Below, one piece after another: positions 62,295 to 64,000 of a stretch of 64,000 bases of DNA (the stretch's first letter is position 1; each line of letters starts with the position of its first letter). This DNA is from Pieris napi (lineage: Eukaryota > Arthropoda > Insecta > Lepidoptera > Pieridae): contig NC_062248.1 in the NCBI RefSeq assembly GCF_905475465.1, positions 10,602,001-10,666,000 on the forward strand, given 5' to 3'. The translations under genes were made by a program, and so were the position numbers. Below the pieces are notes generated by a model. It ran no database searches. It saw only the letters and a list, made by a program, of their open reading frames with translations, and had not been told where the DNA came from.

Positions 62295-62298
62295 CTGG

Positions 62299-62361
62299 AA
62301 TAAAATAAACTTAGTTGATACTAATAGCTGTCAAATTTCTTCATTTGTGTTTCCCTTCCAT
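62299..62361. repeat. 63-bp direct repeat, left copy
   Basis: AATAAAATAAACTTAGTTGA to CTTCCAT; two differences from 63815-63877. It abuts the acceptor of Sbf exon w1. Confidence 0.85.
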
Positions 62362-63799
62362 TAGACCAGTGCAGATAGCCTTCAAAATAAATAAAAAGTG
62401 AAAAAAATTACAGTAGGATGAAACCCATTAGAAAAGCAGGGGAATATGATCAAAATGAAAGGAAAAATAAATTACGGTCGATCTGAGGTCGGGAAGGGGT
62501 AGGGGGGGAGGTTTAAGGTTAAAAAACGGTTTATCTCGATTTCCGGCAAAACTAAAAGTCCTATCGAAAAAAGTTAAATGGCAAAGTTGTAGGTAATAAA
62601 AAGATCTAAAACTTTTGTATTCACACATTTTTCACATAACCTCAAAATTTATGTGAAAAATTCAAAAAACCAAGTTTTTGGTTTTTAATTTTTATCTTTT
62701 ACAAATTTCTTTTTTTTTTAACGAAATTTGGTGAAAACTTACCTTATTATGTCCCAAATATACTGTAATTTATTTGATTAAAAATATTTATTTTTTCACC
62801 TTATTTTGAATTAATATCGAAAAAACATCCTAATTTTCAATCGAAAATTCTGACGTCAAAATTTCAGCTTTTTTCAAAAAGTTGGTGTGATTTCAGTTCG
62901 TTGAAATCTCTACTTTCCTATGGTAAAAAAATATATATATATTACCATAGTAAATCTTCTCAGAAAATGCAAAAAATCGTACGCAGTAACGCCCAGACCC
63001 GTCATCCCCTTCCCTACTTCTCTATGAATCTTCTTTAAATTATAATTAGATGCCTATTTATAACTATTTTAAGATAACTTATATATACCTGAGTGACCTA
63101 AAAAAAATTTTTAGCCTTTAGATGGGCTAAAATTTTCGTATTTCATAGAGAAGTAGGGAAGGGTATGACGGGTCTGGGCGTTACTGCATACGATGTTTTG
63201 CATTTTCTGAGAAGATTTACTATGGTAATATATATATTTTTTTTTACCATAGGAAAGTAGAGATTTCAACGAACTGAAAGCACACCAACTTTTTGAAAAA
63301 AGCTGAAATTTTGACGTCAGAATTTTCGATTGAAAATTAGGGTGTTTTTTCAATATTAATTCAAAATAAGGTGAAAAAATTAATATTTTTAATCAAATAA
63401 ATTACAGTATATTTGGGACATAATAAGGTAAGTTTTCACCAAATATCGTTTAAAAAAATAAATTTTTGTAAAAGATAAAAATTAAAAACCCAAAACTTGG
63501 TTTTTTGAATTTTTCACATAAATTTTGAGGTTATGTGAAAAATGTGTGAATACAAAAGTTTTAGATCTTTTTATTACCTACAACTTTGCCATTTAACTTT
63601 CTTCGATAGGACTTTTAGTTTTGCCGGAAATCGAGATAAACCGTTTTTTACCCTTAAACCTCCCCCCCCTACCCCTTCCCGACCTCAGATCGACCGTAAT
63701 TTATTTTTCCTTTCATTTTGATCATATTCCCCTGCTTTTCTAATGGATTTCATCCTACTGTAATTTTTTTTGGTTTCAAAAATTATCGGCACTGGTCTA
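62362..63799. mobile_element. 1438-bp palindromic foldback element
   Basis: Arms 62362-63027 and 63142-63799 (about 660 bp each) are near-perfect inverted copies around a spacer of about 114 bp. Ends TAGACCAGTGC and GCACTGGTCTA. Target duplication CAT at 62359-62361 and 63800-63802. No transposase. The terminal 60 bp differ more than the rest. It lies about 68 bp upstream (in gene sense) of the acceptor of Sbf exon w1. Confidence 0.88.
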
Positions 63800-63814
63800 C
63801 ATAGGTAACACAGT

Positions 63815-63877
63815 AATAAAATAAACTTAGTTGATACTAATAGCTGTCAAATTTCTTCATTTGTTTTTCTCTTCCAT
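63815..63877. repeat. 63-bp direct repeat, right copy
   Basis: Matches 62299-62361 with two differences, but without a splice acceptor at its low end. Without the foldback insertion the two would be a tandem duplication with a 75-bp period. Confidence 0.85.
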
Positions 63878-64000
63878 AGGTCTGTAAGTATTCTTGTCTC
63901 TTGCTGCGCGATGTTTTCTTCCATCACATTAGCAGTAACAGGGGACAATAGCAGGAGGCTCGCCTGATGCCAAGTGATACCGTAGCCCATTGACACTCAC
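63878..64000. other. window edge with LINE 3' fragment
   Basis: CAGGAGGCTCGCCTGATGCC and TGATACCGTAGCCCATTGAC, a minus-strand end of the dispersed LINE family. No Sbf exon seen before the edge. Confidence 0.5.

Overview
This window is insect nuclear DNA, almost certainly from a moth or butterfly (Lepidoptera). It is AT-rich, has GT-AG introns, and is packed with lepidopteran-style tRNA-derived SINEs, MITEs, Helitron-like pieces and broken non-LTR retrotransposons. No bacterial or organellar feature was seen.

The host gene is Sbf (SET-binding factor, the MTMR5/MTMR13 family), on the minus strand across nearly the whole window. I traced 15 internal exons (62139-62294 down to 7399-7504). They join through matched splice phases into one open frame of 2343 nt, or 781 codons. 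These cover the DENN module, the SBF2 region and the linker before the GRAM domain. The first exon(s) lie beyond 64000, and the GRAM, pseudophosphatase and PH exons lie before position 1. One intron is about 29 kb (33302-62138). Another (9827-20005) holds a nested gene on the plus strand: three phase-0 exons (13759-13827, 16537-16698, 18911-19084) encoding a 134-residue protein with a signal peptide and five cysteines in the predicted mature part. I do not recognise its family.

Layout from left to right. 1-1123 is plain AT-rich sequence. 1129-7099 is a BEL/Pao LTR retrotransposon with two 193-bp LTRs that look identical and a 5-bp target duplication, but a gutted pol. Its gag is split by a 1605-bp terminal-inverted-repeat (TIR) DNA element (2704-4308). 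Sbf exons 15 to 11 lie at 7399-9826. 9957-13229 is a jockey-like LINE on the minus strand, split by a second 1605-bp copy of the same DNA element (11418-13022). 13720-19101 is the nested gene, with SINEs and hairpin elements in its introns. 20006-21694 holds three Sbf exons. 21721-26664 is a DIRS-like tyrosine-recombinase retrotransposon with unusual inverted ends. 27215-33301 holds six Sbf exons. 33302-62138 is the giant intron, filled with MITEs, SINEs, Helitron-like elements, LINE fragments and long-TIR elements. 62139-62294 is the most 5' Sbf exon seen. 62362-63799 is a 1.44-kb near-perfect palindrome.

The window therefore has one housekeeping endosomal-trafficking gene, one small secreted-protein gene nested antisense inside it, and many mobile elements often inserted into one another. 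The most notable items are the twin 1605-bp elements with dense subterminal repeats, the nested secreted gene, the 1.44-kb palindrome (which would form a long double-stranded RNA in Sbf pre-mRNA), the odd ends of the DIRS-like element, and a set of perfect short snap-back palindromes. All calls were made by eye; no alignment or database search was run.
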